This document shows positions 56,222 through 64,000 of a stretch of DNA of 64,000 nucleotides, in pieces. The translations under genes and the position numbers were made by a program. Origin of the DNA: Chitinophaga pollutisoli (GTDB lineage: Bacteria > Bacteroidota > Bacteroidia > Chitinophagales > Chitinophagaceae); NCBI RefSeq assembly GCF_038396755.1, contig NZ_CP149822.1, positions 5,424,001 to 5,488,000 on the forward strand, given 5' to 3'. How positions within the stretch are numbered: the stretch's first letter is position 1; every line of letters starts with the position of its first letter. The notes under the pieces are model-generated. The model saw only the letters and a list, made by a program, of their open reading frames with translations, was not told the origin of the DNA and searched no databases.

Positions 56222-58360
56222 ATGCATAAAATCCTATTTTGCCTCCTGGCAATTTCAGCACCCGCATGGGCTTCAGGGCCGGATGAACCTTTCTTCCAAC
56301 CCGTTTCCGAAAAATTCCCGCTGCCGCAGGGCATCCATCCCATCAAATTACTGACCGACTATAACAACACCGTGCACGTATTGGCAAAAGAAGGCCTCTA
56401 TTACCTGGCCGGAGATAAAGTGGCCCGCGACGTGCGCTTCCGTCCGCTCGCGGATAAAGTGCCGGCAGACGTCACCGTGCAGGAAACCCACGGGCACCTG
56501 TACTACCTGCTGGCCGACAAGCTCATCACCAACGGATACGCCGGCGTGCCCTACGTTACATTCCCCGCCAACACCTACGACCGCGCGGTGGTCAACGCCG
56601 CCGGCAATGCTTTATTGTCTGGCAGGGGGAAGATGGCCGTTACGGACGGGAAGAACGTGCAGCCCATCGCCGCGCCGGAAGAAGGCGTGAGCGAACTTTT
56701 TGTGAACGATGGCATTTTCTACGCCCTCACGCCCCGTGCATTGTACCGCGTGGCCGGCGGGCAGCTGCAACGCCTGCATACCGGGAAAGACGTGCGCACC
56801 GTGGCTTTTAAAGGGAACGATATCGTATTGGGGACACCTGAAGGCTACTATGCCATCCGCCGTGAGAACGGCGATACCGCGCTTGCCTTGCAGCGCAAAG
56901 TGCCGGTGCCTTCCGTGGCCCGGCTCATGGTGACCGGCGGTAAAATTTGGGCCGGCACCCCGCAGGGCGCTTTTACGGAGAACGGATCGGGGGGATACCG
57001 TTACTTCGCGTCGAAGCGCTGGCTCGACCAGGATGAGGTAAAGGATTTGTCGGCCGACCAGGATGGCAACGTCTGGATCCTCACATCCTCGGGCCTTAAC
57101 AAGATCGCATTCCGCAGGCATTCCCTGGCCGACAAAACCGATTATTTTCAGCGCAAAATCCGCTTGCGGCATATCCGCTACGGATTCATCGCCAACATCC
57201 ACCTGCTCACACCCGGCGACGTCACCACCGCACAAATGGCCGATACCGATAACGACGGCCTCTGGTCCGCCTTCTACCTGGGCAGCCAGGCTTTCCGCTA
57301 CGGCACCACCCGCGAGCCCGAAGCCAAACGCTACGCCTGGGAAGCGTTCGAAGCATTCGAAAGGATATTGTCTGTGAACCAGCTCAAAGGGTTTCCCAGC
57401 CGTACTTTCGAGCGGAAAGGGTATAAGAATTCGGACCCTGAGCGCTGGCGCGATTCGCCCGATCCGGAATGGGAATGGAAGGGGCATACCAGCTCAGATG
57501 AGTTTGTGGCGTATATCTGGATCGCGGCGGTGCTGAACGAGATGGTAGCCGAGTCGGCCGCCGAGAAGCAGCGGGTGGCGGCGTTCATGGACAAGATCAT
57601 GACGCATATCATCGACAATAAGTGGTACCTCGTCGACATCGACAACAAGCCCACCCTTTGGGGCCGCTGGAACCCGGAATACATCAACTGGTATCCCGAA
57701 ACCATCGGCGACCGCCGCCTGGGCAGCACCACCATCGTGGCGGGCCTGCAATTGGCGTATTCCCTCACCGGGAAGGAAAAATACAGGACGGAAGCGATGA
57801 AATTGCTCAATAAACATCACTATCTTCAGAACATCCAGATCGATTACCGCAAGATCGCGCCCACCAAAGGCTATATCCACGACGGCATCGATATGGGCAA
57901 CGGCGGCTGGAACCATTCTGATGACGAAATGGCCTTCCTGACTTATTGGGTGTTGTACAAATACGCGTTCACCGACGATCTGAAGAAAGCCTATGCCGGC
58001 GCCATCCGCAACCACTGGGAAATGGAGCGCCCCGAGAAGAACGCGGTTTGGAACCTTATCACCAAAGGCACTTCCGGCGATTTCGACGAAGAAGCCACGA
58101 TGTGGTTCCTGCGTACGTTCCCGATGGATATGGTGCGGTGGACAATTCGCAATTCGCACCGGAAGGATCTCACCTTCCTGCCGGAAAATTTCCGCGGCCA
58201 GACCACCGAAACCCTCATTCCGCTGGATGAGCAGCCTGTGCACCGCCACAACGCCAATGCTTTCAACCTGGATGGCGGCGATGGCGGCAAGTCCGAACTG
58301 GCGGGAGACGAGTACCTGCTGCCGTATTGGATGGCGCGCTATCTCAAAGTGATTGAATAA
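56222..58360 (+). CDS. Unknown secreted protein: beta-propeller plus alpha/alpha-barrel-like domain
   Basis: 712 residues; signal peptide MHKILFCLLAISAPAWA. The first half (about 35-300) has propeller-like repeats ending LSADQDGNVWILTSSGLNKI. The second half (about 330-712) is helical and Trp/Tyr-rich: DTDNDGLWSAFYLGSQAFRY, VDIDNKPTLWGRWNPEYINW, YPETIGDRRLGSTTIVAGL, IHDGIDMGNGGWNHSDDEMA and HRHNANAFNLDGGDGGKSEL. This looks like an (alpha/alpha) toroid as in polysaccharide lyases and GH88/GH105/GH127-type enzymes. The clusters of Asp, Glu and His suggest a catalytic or metal site. I do not recognise the family. It sits in an operon with phosphatases and a glycosidase. Confidence 0.6.
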   Translation: MHKILFCLLAISAPAWASGPDEPFFQPVSEKFPLPQGIHPIKLLTDYNNTVHVLAKEGLYYLAGDKVARDVRFRPLADKVPADVTVQETHGHLYYLLADKLITNGYAGVPYVTFPANTYDRAVVNAAGNALLSGRGKMAVTDGKNVQPIAAPEEGVSELFVNDGIFYALTPRALYRVAGGQLQRLHTGKDVRTVAFKGNDIVLGTPEGYYAIRRENGDTALALQRKVPVPSVARLMVTGGKIWAGTPQGAFTENGSGGYRYFASKRWLDQDEVKDLSADQDGNVWILTSSGLNKIAFRRHSLADKTDYFQRKIRLRHIRYGFIANIHLLTPGDVTTAQMADTDNDGLWSAFYLGSQAFRYGTTREPEAKRYAWEAFEAFERILSVNQLKGFPSRTFERKGYKNSDPERWRDSPDPEWEWKGHTSSDEFVAYIWIAAVLNEMVAESAAEKQRVAAFMDKIMTHIIDNKWYLVDIDNKPTLWGRWNPEYINWYPETIGDRRLGSTTIVAGLQLAYSLTGKEKYRTEAMKLLNKHHYLQNIQIDYRKIAPTKGYIHDGIDMGNGGWNHSDDEMAFLTYWVLYKYAFTDDLKKAYAGAIRNHWEMERPEKNAVWNLITKGTSGDFDEEATMWFLRTFPMDMVRWTIRNSHRKDLTFLPENFRGQTTETLIPLDEQPVHRHNANAFNLDGGDGGKSELAGDEYLLPYWMARYLKVIE

Positions 58361-58370
58361 ATAACAACAC

Positions 58371-60014
58371 ATGATACAGTTTTTCTTCCGCCGCGCATTG
58401 CCGGCAATGGCCATCGCCCTGATGCTGGCCCCGGCCGTGCAGGCGCAGACGCCGCCCCGCCCGAAGATCGTGGTGGGGATGATGGTGGACCAGATGCGTT
58501 GGGATTTCCTGTACCGCTACGCCGGACGTTATGGCCAGGGCGGGTTTAAAAGGCTCCTGCGCGAAGGGTTCCGGTGTGAGCAAACGTACATTGATTATGC
58601 CCCCACGGTAACCGCCTGCGGCCATACCTCCGTGTATACCGGCAGCGTGCCGGCCATTCACGGGATTATGGACAACGGCTGGTATAGCCGCGAACTGGGC
58701 AGGGACGTGTATTGCACGGAAGACAGCACCGTTCGCCCCGTGGGGATCGTTTCCGAAAAAGGCGGCATGTCGCCCAGGAATATGCTGACCACTACGGTTA
58801 CCGACGAACTGCGCATGGCCACGCAATATCAGAGCAAAGTAGTAGGAGTGGCGCTGAAGGACAGGGGCTCCATCCTCCCCGCGGGCCACGCCGCCAATGC
58901 GGCTTTCTGGTACGACGGCAGCTCCGGCAGCTGGATCACCAGCACCTACTACATGCAGGAACTGCCTGACTGGGCGAAGCGATACAACGCCGCGAAGCGC
59001 CCGGAAAAGCTGCTCGCCGGCGGATGGGAAACGATGTACCCCATCGCCACTTACAAGCTCAGCGAAGCGGACGATAAAAACTACGAAAACAAGTTCAAAC
59101 ACGAATCCGCGCCGGTATTCCCGCACCGCTTCGCCGGGCAGGAAAATGGTTCTATCCGTTCCACACCTTTCGGCAATACACTCACATTCGAATTTGCGAA
59201 AGCCGCCATCGAAGGGTACGGGCTGGGCGCCGGCAAGGCAACCGACTTCCTCGCCGTGAGCTTCTCCTCGCCTGATGCGGTAGGCCATCAGTTTGGCCCC
59301 AACTCCATCGAAACGGAGGACGTGTACCTCCGGCTCGATAAAGACCTGGCGGATTTCTTCTCCTACCTCGACACCCGTTTCGGGAAAGGCAACTGGCTGT
59401 ACTTCATCACCGCGGATCACGGTGTTTCGCATTCTCCCGGTTACCTGGAAGAGCACCGCCTGCCCACCGGAACACTGGATGGCAGTGGGATTGTTAAGTC
59501 GCTGAACGCCGAACTGGAGAAAATGTATGGGGTGAAGAACGCCATCATGGCCACGGCGGCTGACCAGCTCTACTTGGATCGCCCTGGCTTCGCAGCGAAA
59601 AACGCCGATATGAAACAGGTATCCGATCACATCATCAGCCGCCTGCGCTCCGTTCCTGAAATTTCCGATGCCATCTACCTTCCTGAAATCGGCAAAGCCG
59701 GATTGCACCAGCCGCTGCAGACCATGCTGCAAAACGGCTACAATCGCAAGCGCGGCGGAGACATCGTTATCGTCATGAACTCCGGTGTGAAGAACGGCAG
59801 CCGAAACGGCGCCACACACGGGCTTTGGTACCCTTACGATTCCCACATTCCTTTGGTATGGATGGGCTGGGGCATCAAAAGCGGCGGCCGCAGCTACCGC
59901 ACGATGGGCATGACCGACATCGCGCCCACCATCGCAGCCCTTCTCAACATCCAGGTGCCGAGCGGCAACATCGGGCACGTGATCGGGGAAGCCATCCGGG
60001 AGGATAAGCCGTAA
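58371..60014 (+). CDS. PafA-type secreted alkaline phosphatase
   Basis: 547 residues; signal peptide ending APAVQAQ. Metal site Asp40 in GMMVDQMRWD, nucleophile Thr81 in TVTACGHTSVYTG, Asn102 in HGIMDNGW, and Lys163 and Arg165 in ALKDRGSILPAGH match the four phosphate-binding residues of the Elizabethkingia PafA (Thr79, Asn100, Lys162, Arg164). SSPDAVGHQFGPNS and FITADHGVSHS supply the other zinc ligands. PafA is a broad phosphate monoesterase not repressed by phosphate. Last gene of the PUL 3 operon; the gap before it is ten bases. Confidence 0.92.
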   Translation: MIQFFFRRALPAMAIALMLAPAVQAQTPPRPKIVVGMMVDQMRWDFLYRYAGRYGQGGFKRLLREGFRCEQTYIDYAPTVTACGHTSVYTGSVPAIHGIMDNGWYSRELGRDVYCTEDSTVRPVGIVSEKGGMSPRNMLTTTVTDELRMATQYQSKVVGVALKDRGSILPAGHAANAAFWYDGSSGSWITSTYYMQELPDWAKRYNAAKRPEKLLAGGWETMYPIATYKLSEADDKNYENKFKHESAPVFPHRFAGQENGSIRSTPFGNTLTFEFAKAAIEGYGLGAGKATDFLAVSFSSPDAVGHQFGPNSIETEDVYLRLDKDLADFFSYLDTRFGKGNWLYFITADHGVSHSPGYLEEHRLPTGTLDGSGIVKSLNAELEKMYGVKNAIMATAADQLYLDRPGFAAKNADMKQVSDHIISRLRSVPEISDAIYLPEIGKAGLHQPLQTMLQNGYNRKRGGDIVIVMNSGVKNGSRNGATHGLWYPYDSHIPLVWMGWGIKSGGRSYRTMGMTDIAPTIAALLNIQVPSGNIGHVIGEAIREDKP

Positions 60015-60039
60015 CATGATTTTATCCAATTTAGCCACA

Positions 60040-60072
60040 GCCCGCGGAACCTCCCTTCCCGCGGGCTTTCTT
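60040..60072 (+). terminator. Terminator of the PUL 3 operon
   Basis: Stem GCCCGCGG (60040-60047) with CCGCGGGC (60059-60066), an 11-base loop and TTTCTT at the end, 26 bases past the PafA stop. Confidence 0.85.
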
Positions 60073-60253
60073 AATTGCGGAAGTGTTATTCGCATAAAGC
60101 GAATGTACTCCGCCGCCGAATGCCCCATGTATCATAACGCCGTTTTGTCGTGTTTTGTAGCGAAACGTCGTGGTTTGTCATGGTTACAGGTGCCGTTAAT
60201 CCATACTTACTGCTTATTTACTAAGGGTGTAAAGTAGGTTTACTTAGGGGGTA

Positions 60254-60286
60254 ATGTATATCAAATGTATATCAAAGCCATATAGA
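60254..60286. repeat. 11-base tandem units, core GTATATC (second locus)
   Basis: Units ATGTATATCAA at 60254-60264 and 60265-60275, with a degenerate third at 60276-60286. Same period and core as the array at 862-905. The preceding sequence (TTACTAAGGGTGTAAAGTAG against TTACTAAAGGGTAAAGCAGG) is also alike. Confidence 0.7.
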
Positions 60287-60350
60287 TCCGCTACAGTAAA
60301 GGGTTAGATGGTATTTTATATACTTTCAGTAAATCTGAAGCAGATCCGCA

Positions 60351-60382
60351 GCAGGTAACCATTCATTCCCGCCGTTACCTGC
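60351..60382. repeat. Perfect nine-base inverted repeat
   Basis: GCAGGTAAC (60351-60359) and GTTACCTGC (60374-60382) flank 14 bases. It directly precedes the bidirectional terminator and might be an operator or an extra RNA hairpin. Not a terminator itself as no T run follows. Confidence 0.6.
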
Positions 60383-60386
60383 AGAT

Positions 60387-60432
60387 AAAAACAAAACCGG
60401 CGGACCATCCGATTATGATCCGCCGGATTTTT
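60387..60432. terminator. Bidirectional terminator between PafA and GH2 genes
   Basis: Stem CCGGCGGA (60397-60404) with TCCGCCGG (60419-60426), A-rich left flank and ATTTTT right flank. It lies directly beyond the stop of the GH2 gene on the minus strand. Confidence 0.85.
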
Positions 60433-60445
60433 ATACTGCTACCCC

Positions 60446-63154
60446 TTATTTCAGTAACGACTGCACCTGCTGTTCGGTCAGGGCAACTTTCGGCTGGAAG
60501 CGCGCTCCGTGCATGTAAGCCAGGAGGCTGCGCCTGAGCTGTGCCACAGCGGGACGTTTGTCTTCGTCGGTCGAAAGGTCGGCGGATACGAGCATCAGTT
60601 TGCCGGTACCCACTTTCGCTTCGATTACATTCGCCATTTTCCGGTTCTTGAAGAAATTGTCGATCACGCGCACAACGGGGTCGATGGCGGGCAATTCGTC
60701 GAGGATCATGGTTTTGGAAGCCGTGATAAGGTGCCACCACTGCCAGTCGGACCAGGCTTCCGTGGGGAAATCGGCCAGGGCGGGGTGTTTGGGATTGCAG
60801 AGGATGCCCATCGTGCCCGGTTGGTTCGGGAAGTGGACCGGGCTCCAGAATACAGGCGCAAAGCGGCCGTCGACCCCGCGGATTTGCGCGGTATCGGGGT
60901 TGAGGAGTACCTTTTTCCCATCCCGCAGCAAGCCCATCGCTTCGGAAATGCTACGGGTATAATGTACGCCTGCATATTCACTTTGTTGTTTTTCGGGATA
61001 CACCCAGATGTGCCACTCATTGCGGCGCTCGCCGAGGCGAAGGGTGATCGTCAGCGCCGTGGCGCGGGAAATCCCTGCCAGCGGAAAAGAGAATTCGCCC
61101 AATTGCTGGCCGGTTCCCTCCGCGATGTTTTGCTGTGCGAGCTTTCCGCTGAACAACAGCTTACCCGCGGCAGTTTTGACCGTCCATTCGGGAATGATAT
61201 GCTGTAAAACACCTCCGCTGAAATTGGCGGTTTCCGCGGCGGCTTTGAATGTTTCGCCATTGGTGTAGGTGGCTTTTTCGAAACGGAGCAGCGGCACGGC
61301 GGGCTGGCAGTACATCCGGTGCTGTTCGGGCGATACCAGGCCTTTGCTGTCCCAGAAGGCGTCGAGGATGCCGATGAGGGCGGTGCCCTGGCCGGGGAAG
61401 TCGTGCAGGTCCAGTAACTGGAAGCCGCTGAAATATTTGGTCTTCATCGCCCGTTCGATTTCTTCCTTGTACAACAGCGCCGCGAACTTACCGCTCGATT
61501 GCAGGAAAGCGGGCGCAAGGTGCAGGAGGTTCTTCCGTTGCATGTCGTTGCGGATGGCTTTGAAGTTCAGCGGATCGAGGACGCCGGTGTATTTTTTGAT
61601 CTCTTCCATATTCGGGAAAACGGAATACTGCCCGATCTCATGCGTAATGATGGGTACATTCAGCCCTTCCGTTTCTTTCGTATAATCGTTGTTGAAAGAT
61701 GGCGCGATGGTGTTGAAAATCCCTTGTCCGCGAACCCATCCTTTTTTCGTCCATTGGGTGATGAAGAATTCATCGCCCGGTTCGAGCCAGGCGCCGTGCT
61801 CGGCCTGGAAGGTGAAGGATGTGGTGGAATACAGGTGCCTCGGGTCTTCTTTCTTCAGCTTCGCCACCATTTCTTCCAGCCAGTTGAAATCTCCTTCGAG
61901 TTCGTTGCCCATGCTCCAGAAGCAGAACGAGGGGTGATGGCCGTATTCGCGGCTGATATGTTCCGCTTCGAGCGCCAGCCAGGCGTTCATCGCGGAGTCT
62001 TTTCCGGCATTCTTGTTCCAGAAAGGCAATTCCGCCTGGAGGTAAAAGCCCATCGAATCCGCTACGGCAAAGGCTGCTTCCGGCGGGCACCAGGAGTGGA
62101 AACGCAAGTGGTTCAAACCGTAGGCTTTAGCGGAATTAAAGACTTTCGCCCAGCCTTTGCGGTCCATCGGTGGATGGCCGGTAAGGGGGAAGATGGCGCA
62201 TTCCAGGGTGCCGCGCAGGAACATGCGCTTACCGTTGACCTGCAAATGCGCGTTGTGGTTGGTGATCTCGCGCCATCCGAAACGGAGCTGCCGGCGATCT
62301 GCCGAGGCGGGTGTTTTCAGATCGGCCGTAAGTGTGTGCAATACGGGCCTGAACTCGTCCCATTCCGCGAAGCCCTCCGGCACGGGAAGCTCCGCTTCTA
62401 CTTTATTTTCCCCTTCCTGCAACTGCAAAGGCAGGCTTTTTTTCAGTTTGCCGGTTTGCAGTAAGAGGGACCCGGCCGAAACGGGCCCCTCGTTTATCAA
62501 CGTAATTGTTATACGAAGTATGCGTTTCTTTTTGTCGGGCCAGGTCTGCAGATCCGCGATGCGCGCGGCGGGACGGGCCTGCAGTTCCATCTTGCCCAGG
62601 ATGCCGTTCCACATGATCTGCGTGCCGTCGGTATAGGCATGCGCCATGTCGGACGCGCTCATGTCGTACTGCTTGCGGTTGTCGACACGGATCACGATGC
62701 GGTGTTTGCCCGGGGTCAGTTTTCCCAGGTCGTAACGGTGCGGCGTGCTCACGAGGTTGCGGGTGCCGAATTCCTTCCCGTCGATCCAGACGTGAGTGGT
62801 CCAGAGCACGCGCTCCAGCAGGAGGGAAGCGTGCTTCCCGTTAAAGTTTTGTGGTACGGTGATCTCGCGCGCATACCAGGCTGGCCCCACGTAACGGTGT
62901 TTCCGGGTGAGCATGAGCAGCACTTCACGGGTGAGGGAATCCGCAGAGATCGCGGGTTTGCGGCCGATGCCGGCGTCGTCGAGCGTGCCGGGAAGGCGGA
63001 GCGTAGGCTTAAATTGCTGATGTTGCCATCCCTGCTTGATCCCTTCGTCGAGCGAGTCGATGGCGTATTGCCAGTTGCCGGATAGCGGGAGCGACTGCGC
63101 ACCGGCGCCAATGGCGATACAGATAAAAAGTGTTGTGATATATATGCTTCGCAT
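60446..63154 (-). CDS. Secreted GH2 family glycoside hydrolase
   Basis: 902 residues; signal peptide to about 19. N-terminal sugar-binding jelly roll (AWYAREITVPQNFNGKHASL, VWIDGKEFGTRN), an immunoglobulin-like domain (about 200-295) and the TIM barrel with acid/base Glu418 in SMGNELEGD and nucleophile Glu506 in ITHEIGQYSVF. The C-terminal 300 residues form extra beta domains ending in an arm with ISEAMGLLRDGKKVLL. GH2 covers beta-galactosidase, beta-glucuronidase, beta-mannosidase and others; the specificity is not clear. It follows the DUF5107/TPR gene by 15 bases, so both are probably one operon converging on PUL 3. Confidence 0.92.
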   Translation of the reverse strand: MRSIYITTLFICIAIGAGAQSLPLSGNWQYAIDSLDEGIKQGWQHQQFKPTLRLPGTLDDAGIGRKPAISADSLTREVLLMLTRKHRYVGPAWYAREITVPQNFNGKHASLLLERVLWTTHVWIDGKEFGTRNLVSTPHRYDLGKLTPGKHRIVIRVDNRKQYDMSASDMAHAYTDGTQIMWNGILGKMELQARPAARIADLQTWPDKKKRILRITITLINEGPVSAGSLLLQTGKLKKSLPLQLQEGENKVEAELPVPEGFAEWDEFRPVLHTLTADLKTPASADRRQLRFGWREITNHNAHLQVNGKRMFLRGTLECAIFPLTGHPPMDRKGWAKVFNSAKAYGLNHLRFHSWCPPEAAFAVADSMGFYLQAELPFWNKNAGKDSAMNAWLALEAEHISREYGHHPSFCFWSMGNELEGDFNWLEEMVAKLKKEDPRHLYSTTSFTFQAEHGAWLEPGDEFFITQWTKKGWVRGQGIFNTIAPSFNNDYTKETEGLNVPIITHEIGQYSVFPNMEEIKKYTGVLDPLNFKAIRNDMQRKNLLHLAPAFLQSSGKFAALLYKEEIERAMKTKYFSGFQLLDLHDFPGQGTALIGILDAFWDSKGLVSPEQHRMYCQPAVPLLRFEKATYTNGETFKAAAETANFSGGVLQHIIPEWTVKTAAGKLLFSGKLAQQNIAEGTGQQLGEFSFPLAGISRATALTITLRLGERRNEWHIWVYPEKQQSEYAGVHYTRSISEAMGLLRDGKKVLLNPDTAQIRGVDGRFAPVFWSPVHFPNQPGTMGILCNPKHPALADFPTEAWSDWQWWHLITASKTMILDELPAIDPVVRVIDNFFKNRKMANVIEAKVGTGKLMLVSADLSTDEDKRPAVAQLRRSLLAYMHGARFQPKVALTEQQVQSLLK

Positions 63155-63169
63155 GGTCTTGAATTTGAT

Positions 63170-64000
63170 TTAAGCGGATGCCGTTTTGGTGGCTTCCTGG
63201 ATGAACGACAAGTGCGCACTGGCACCGAAGTGCATATCTTTTTCCAGCACTTCGCGGAAAGCGGCGGTTGCTTTCGCGGCATCCCCGAGGCCAAGATAGC
63301 CCAGTCCTTGCAGAAATACGCAATGCAGGCGGTTCCTTTCCGTGAGGTCGTCTTCGAAAATGAGCAGGTCGGGCAGCGAAACGGCGAAGTACTCGATGCG
63401 CACGGGATCTTGCCCGTGTTCTTTCCCGTATGCGATCAGTTTCCTGAAAATGGCGTCCGACTTGTCTTTCTCCCCGAGCGCCGCCCAGGCGAGGCCCTGG
63501 TAGAAGATCTTTTCGGGCGGGGCATCGTTGTAGTACATGGCGGCTACCGGCTCAGAGGAGCCTTCAGTGGCTTTTTTGAAATATTGCGCGGCTTCGGCAG
63601 GCTGGTTCATCGCTTCGAGGGCTTTGCCCATCCAGTAATGGATGTCGTTTTCGCGGATACCGAACAATTTGCCTTCTCCCAATGAATCCGGCCATTCCTG
63701 CGCCCTTGGCAGTTTTGCGATCGCCGCTTTGGGTTGGTTGGCGGCGAGGTCTTTGCGCGCCAGCGCCGTCAACGCAAACACGTATTGCCCGGATACCTTC
63801 CCTTCGCCGCCTTCCCAGGGGTGGAATTTGCGGTCGACGAGGAGCTGCAATGCCTTTTCGTGTTCGCCGAGGAAGTTAAACAGTGCGGCGCGTTCGAGAT
63901 AGAGGTCGTCGCGCCATTCCACGGCGCTGAGGTGGCGGTTGAGCCGGTCGAGGCGCTCCCGGGCGGGAGACCCCAGCCGTTTATGCAGCTGGTCCAGCTC
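63170..64000 (-). CDS. DUF5107 / TPR-repeat protein, C-terminal part (5' end off the right edge)
   Basis: The 276 visible residues are the end of a larger protein; the frame is open through the edge. LVDRKFHPWEGGEGKVSGQY and LYLERAALFNFLGEHEKALQ are typical of the C-terminal TPR section of DUF5107 proteins, which are often above 1000 residues and have an N-terminal beta domain. Several TPR-like helix pairs follow (IHYWMGKALEAMNQPAEAAQ, FYQGLAWAALGEKDKSDAIF). Such proteins are commonly linked to glycosidase genes; the function is unknown. Confidence 0.88.
   Translation of the reverse strand, partial: ELDQLHKRLGSPARERLDRLNRHLSAVEWRDDLYLERAALFNFLGEHEKALQLLVDRKFHPWEGGEGKVSGQYVFALTALARKDLAANQPKAAIAKLPRAQEWPDSLGEGKLFGIRENDIHYWMGKALEAMNQPAEAAQYFKKATEGSSEPVAAMYYNDAPPEKIFYQGLAWAALGEKDKSDAIFRKLIAYGKEHGQDPVRIEYFAVSLPDLLIFEDDLTERNRLHCVFLQGLGYLGLGDAAKATAAFREVLEKDMHFGASAHLSFIQEATKTASA

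Larger units (their letters stand above)
60015..60445. other. Convergent gap of about 430 bases with two terminators and a repeat shared with the left end
   Basis: No gene is supported. It contains the PafA terminator (60040-60072), a GTATATC repeat array (60254-60286) in a 65-base segment resembling 836-905, a perfect nine-base inverted repeat GCAGGTAAC/GTTACCTGC (60351-60382) and a bidirectional terminator (60387-60432). Confidence 0.6.

Noticed and set aside
54080-56227. Minus-strand frame of 715 codons
   Set aside because: Antisense to the TIM-barrel glycosidase-like gene, which has a signal peptide, a four-base coupling with its neighbour and coherent domains.
60016-60237. Possible 73-residue plus-strand gene after PafA
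   Set aside because: It runs through the hairpin terminator of the PUL 3 operon and has no domain.
1-64000. rRNA or tRNA genes, CRISPR arrays, insertion sequences, phage genes
   Set aside because: No cloverleaf, regular repeat-spacer array, transposase, integrase or phage structural protein was seen on either strand by reading.

Overview
The window comes from a Bacteroidota genome, most likely Chitinophagaceae (Chitinophaga-like). Evidence: four SusC/SusD outer-membrane pairs, a sensor kinase with periplasmic propeller repeats of the hybrid two-component (HTCS) type, an ECF sigma/FecR pair feeding a SusC with an STN domain, DUF3823 and DUF5107 proteins, lipoprotein signals with Cys close to the N-terminus, and TTTG/TAnnTTTG promoter elements. 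GC is high (roughly 55-60% by eye). No rRNA, tRNA, CRISPR array, transposase or phage gene was seen.

Layout. (1) 1-3.3 kb: a membrane acyltransferase cut by the left edge and two divergent lipoproteins. (2) 3.8-17.5 kb: a polysaccharide utilisation locus (PUL) built as GH99-like / SusC / SusD / SusC / SusD / GH99-like. (3) 17.6-23.1 kb: general genes (RRM protein, fatty-acid desaturase, SRPBCC protein, serine hydrolase, HD hydrolase, Tat-exported TIM-barrel protein, DUF2975/Xre pair). (4) 23.2-41.9 kb: sensor kinase and AraC-type response regulator, divergent from a nine-gene block: SusC, SusD, DUF3823 lipoprotein, GH5-like enzyme, MFS transporter, a 1069-residue ThuA/PVC-dehydrogenase/HEAT/azurin-like fusion, ThuA, Gfo/Idh/MocA oxidoreductase and TIM-barrel isomerase. 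(5) 42.0-46.0 kb: a VOC protein, then an AraC regulator divergent from a sodium symporter and a DapA/NanA-type lyase. (6) 46.1-60.0 kb: ECF sigma, FecR anti-sigma, STN-SusC, SusD-like, calcineurin-type phosphatase, a TIM-barrel glycosidase-like protein, a propeller plus alpha/alpha-barrel protein of unknown activity, and a PafA-type alkaline phosphatase. (7) 60.4-64 kb, minus strand: a DUF5107/TPR protein (cut by the right edge) followed by a GH2 glycosidase.

Working model. Each PUL imports oligosaccharides through SusCD after surface or periplasmic trimming. Block 4 looks like oxidative sugar catabolism: the PVC dehydrogenase/azurin fusion could oxidise a sugar in the periplasm and pass electrons to copper, and the ThuA, Gfo/Idh and isomerase proteins could process keto-sugars. 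Block 6 pairs two different phosphatases with glycosidases, which suggests a phosphorylated glycan.

A striking technical or biological pattern runs through the window: at least five genes (both GH99-like genes, the desaturase, the ECF sigma factor and FecR) are each broken by exactly one missing base, in every case fixable within a homopolymer run. The split between sensor kinase and response regulator, and an odd tail on the SRPBCC protein, fit the same explanation. Base under-calling in the assembly is the simplest reading. Transcriptional slippage is the alternative at the two 7-base runs.
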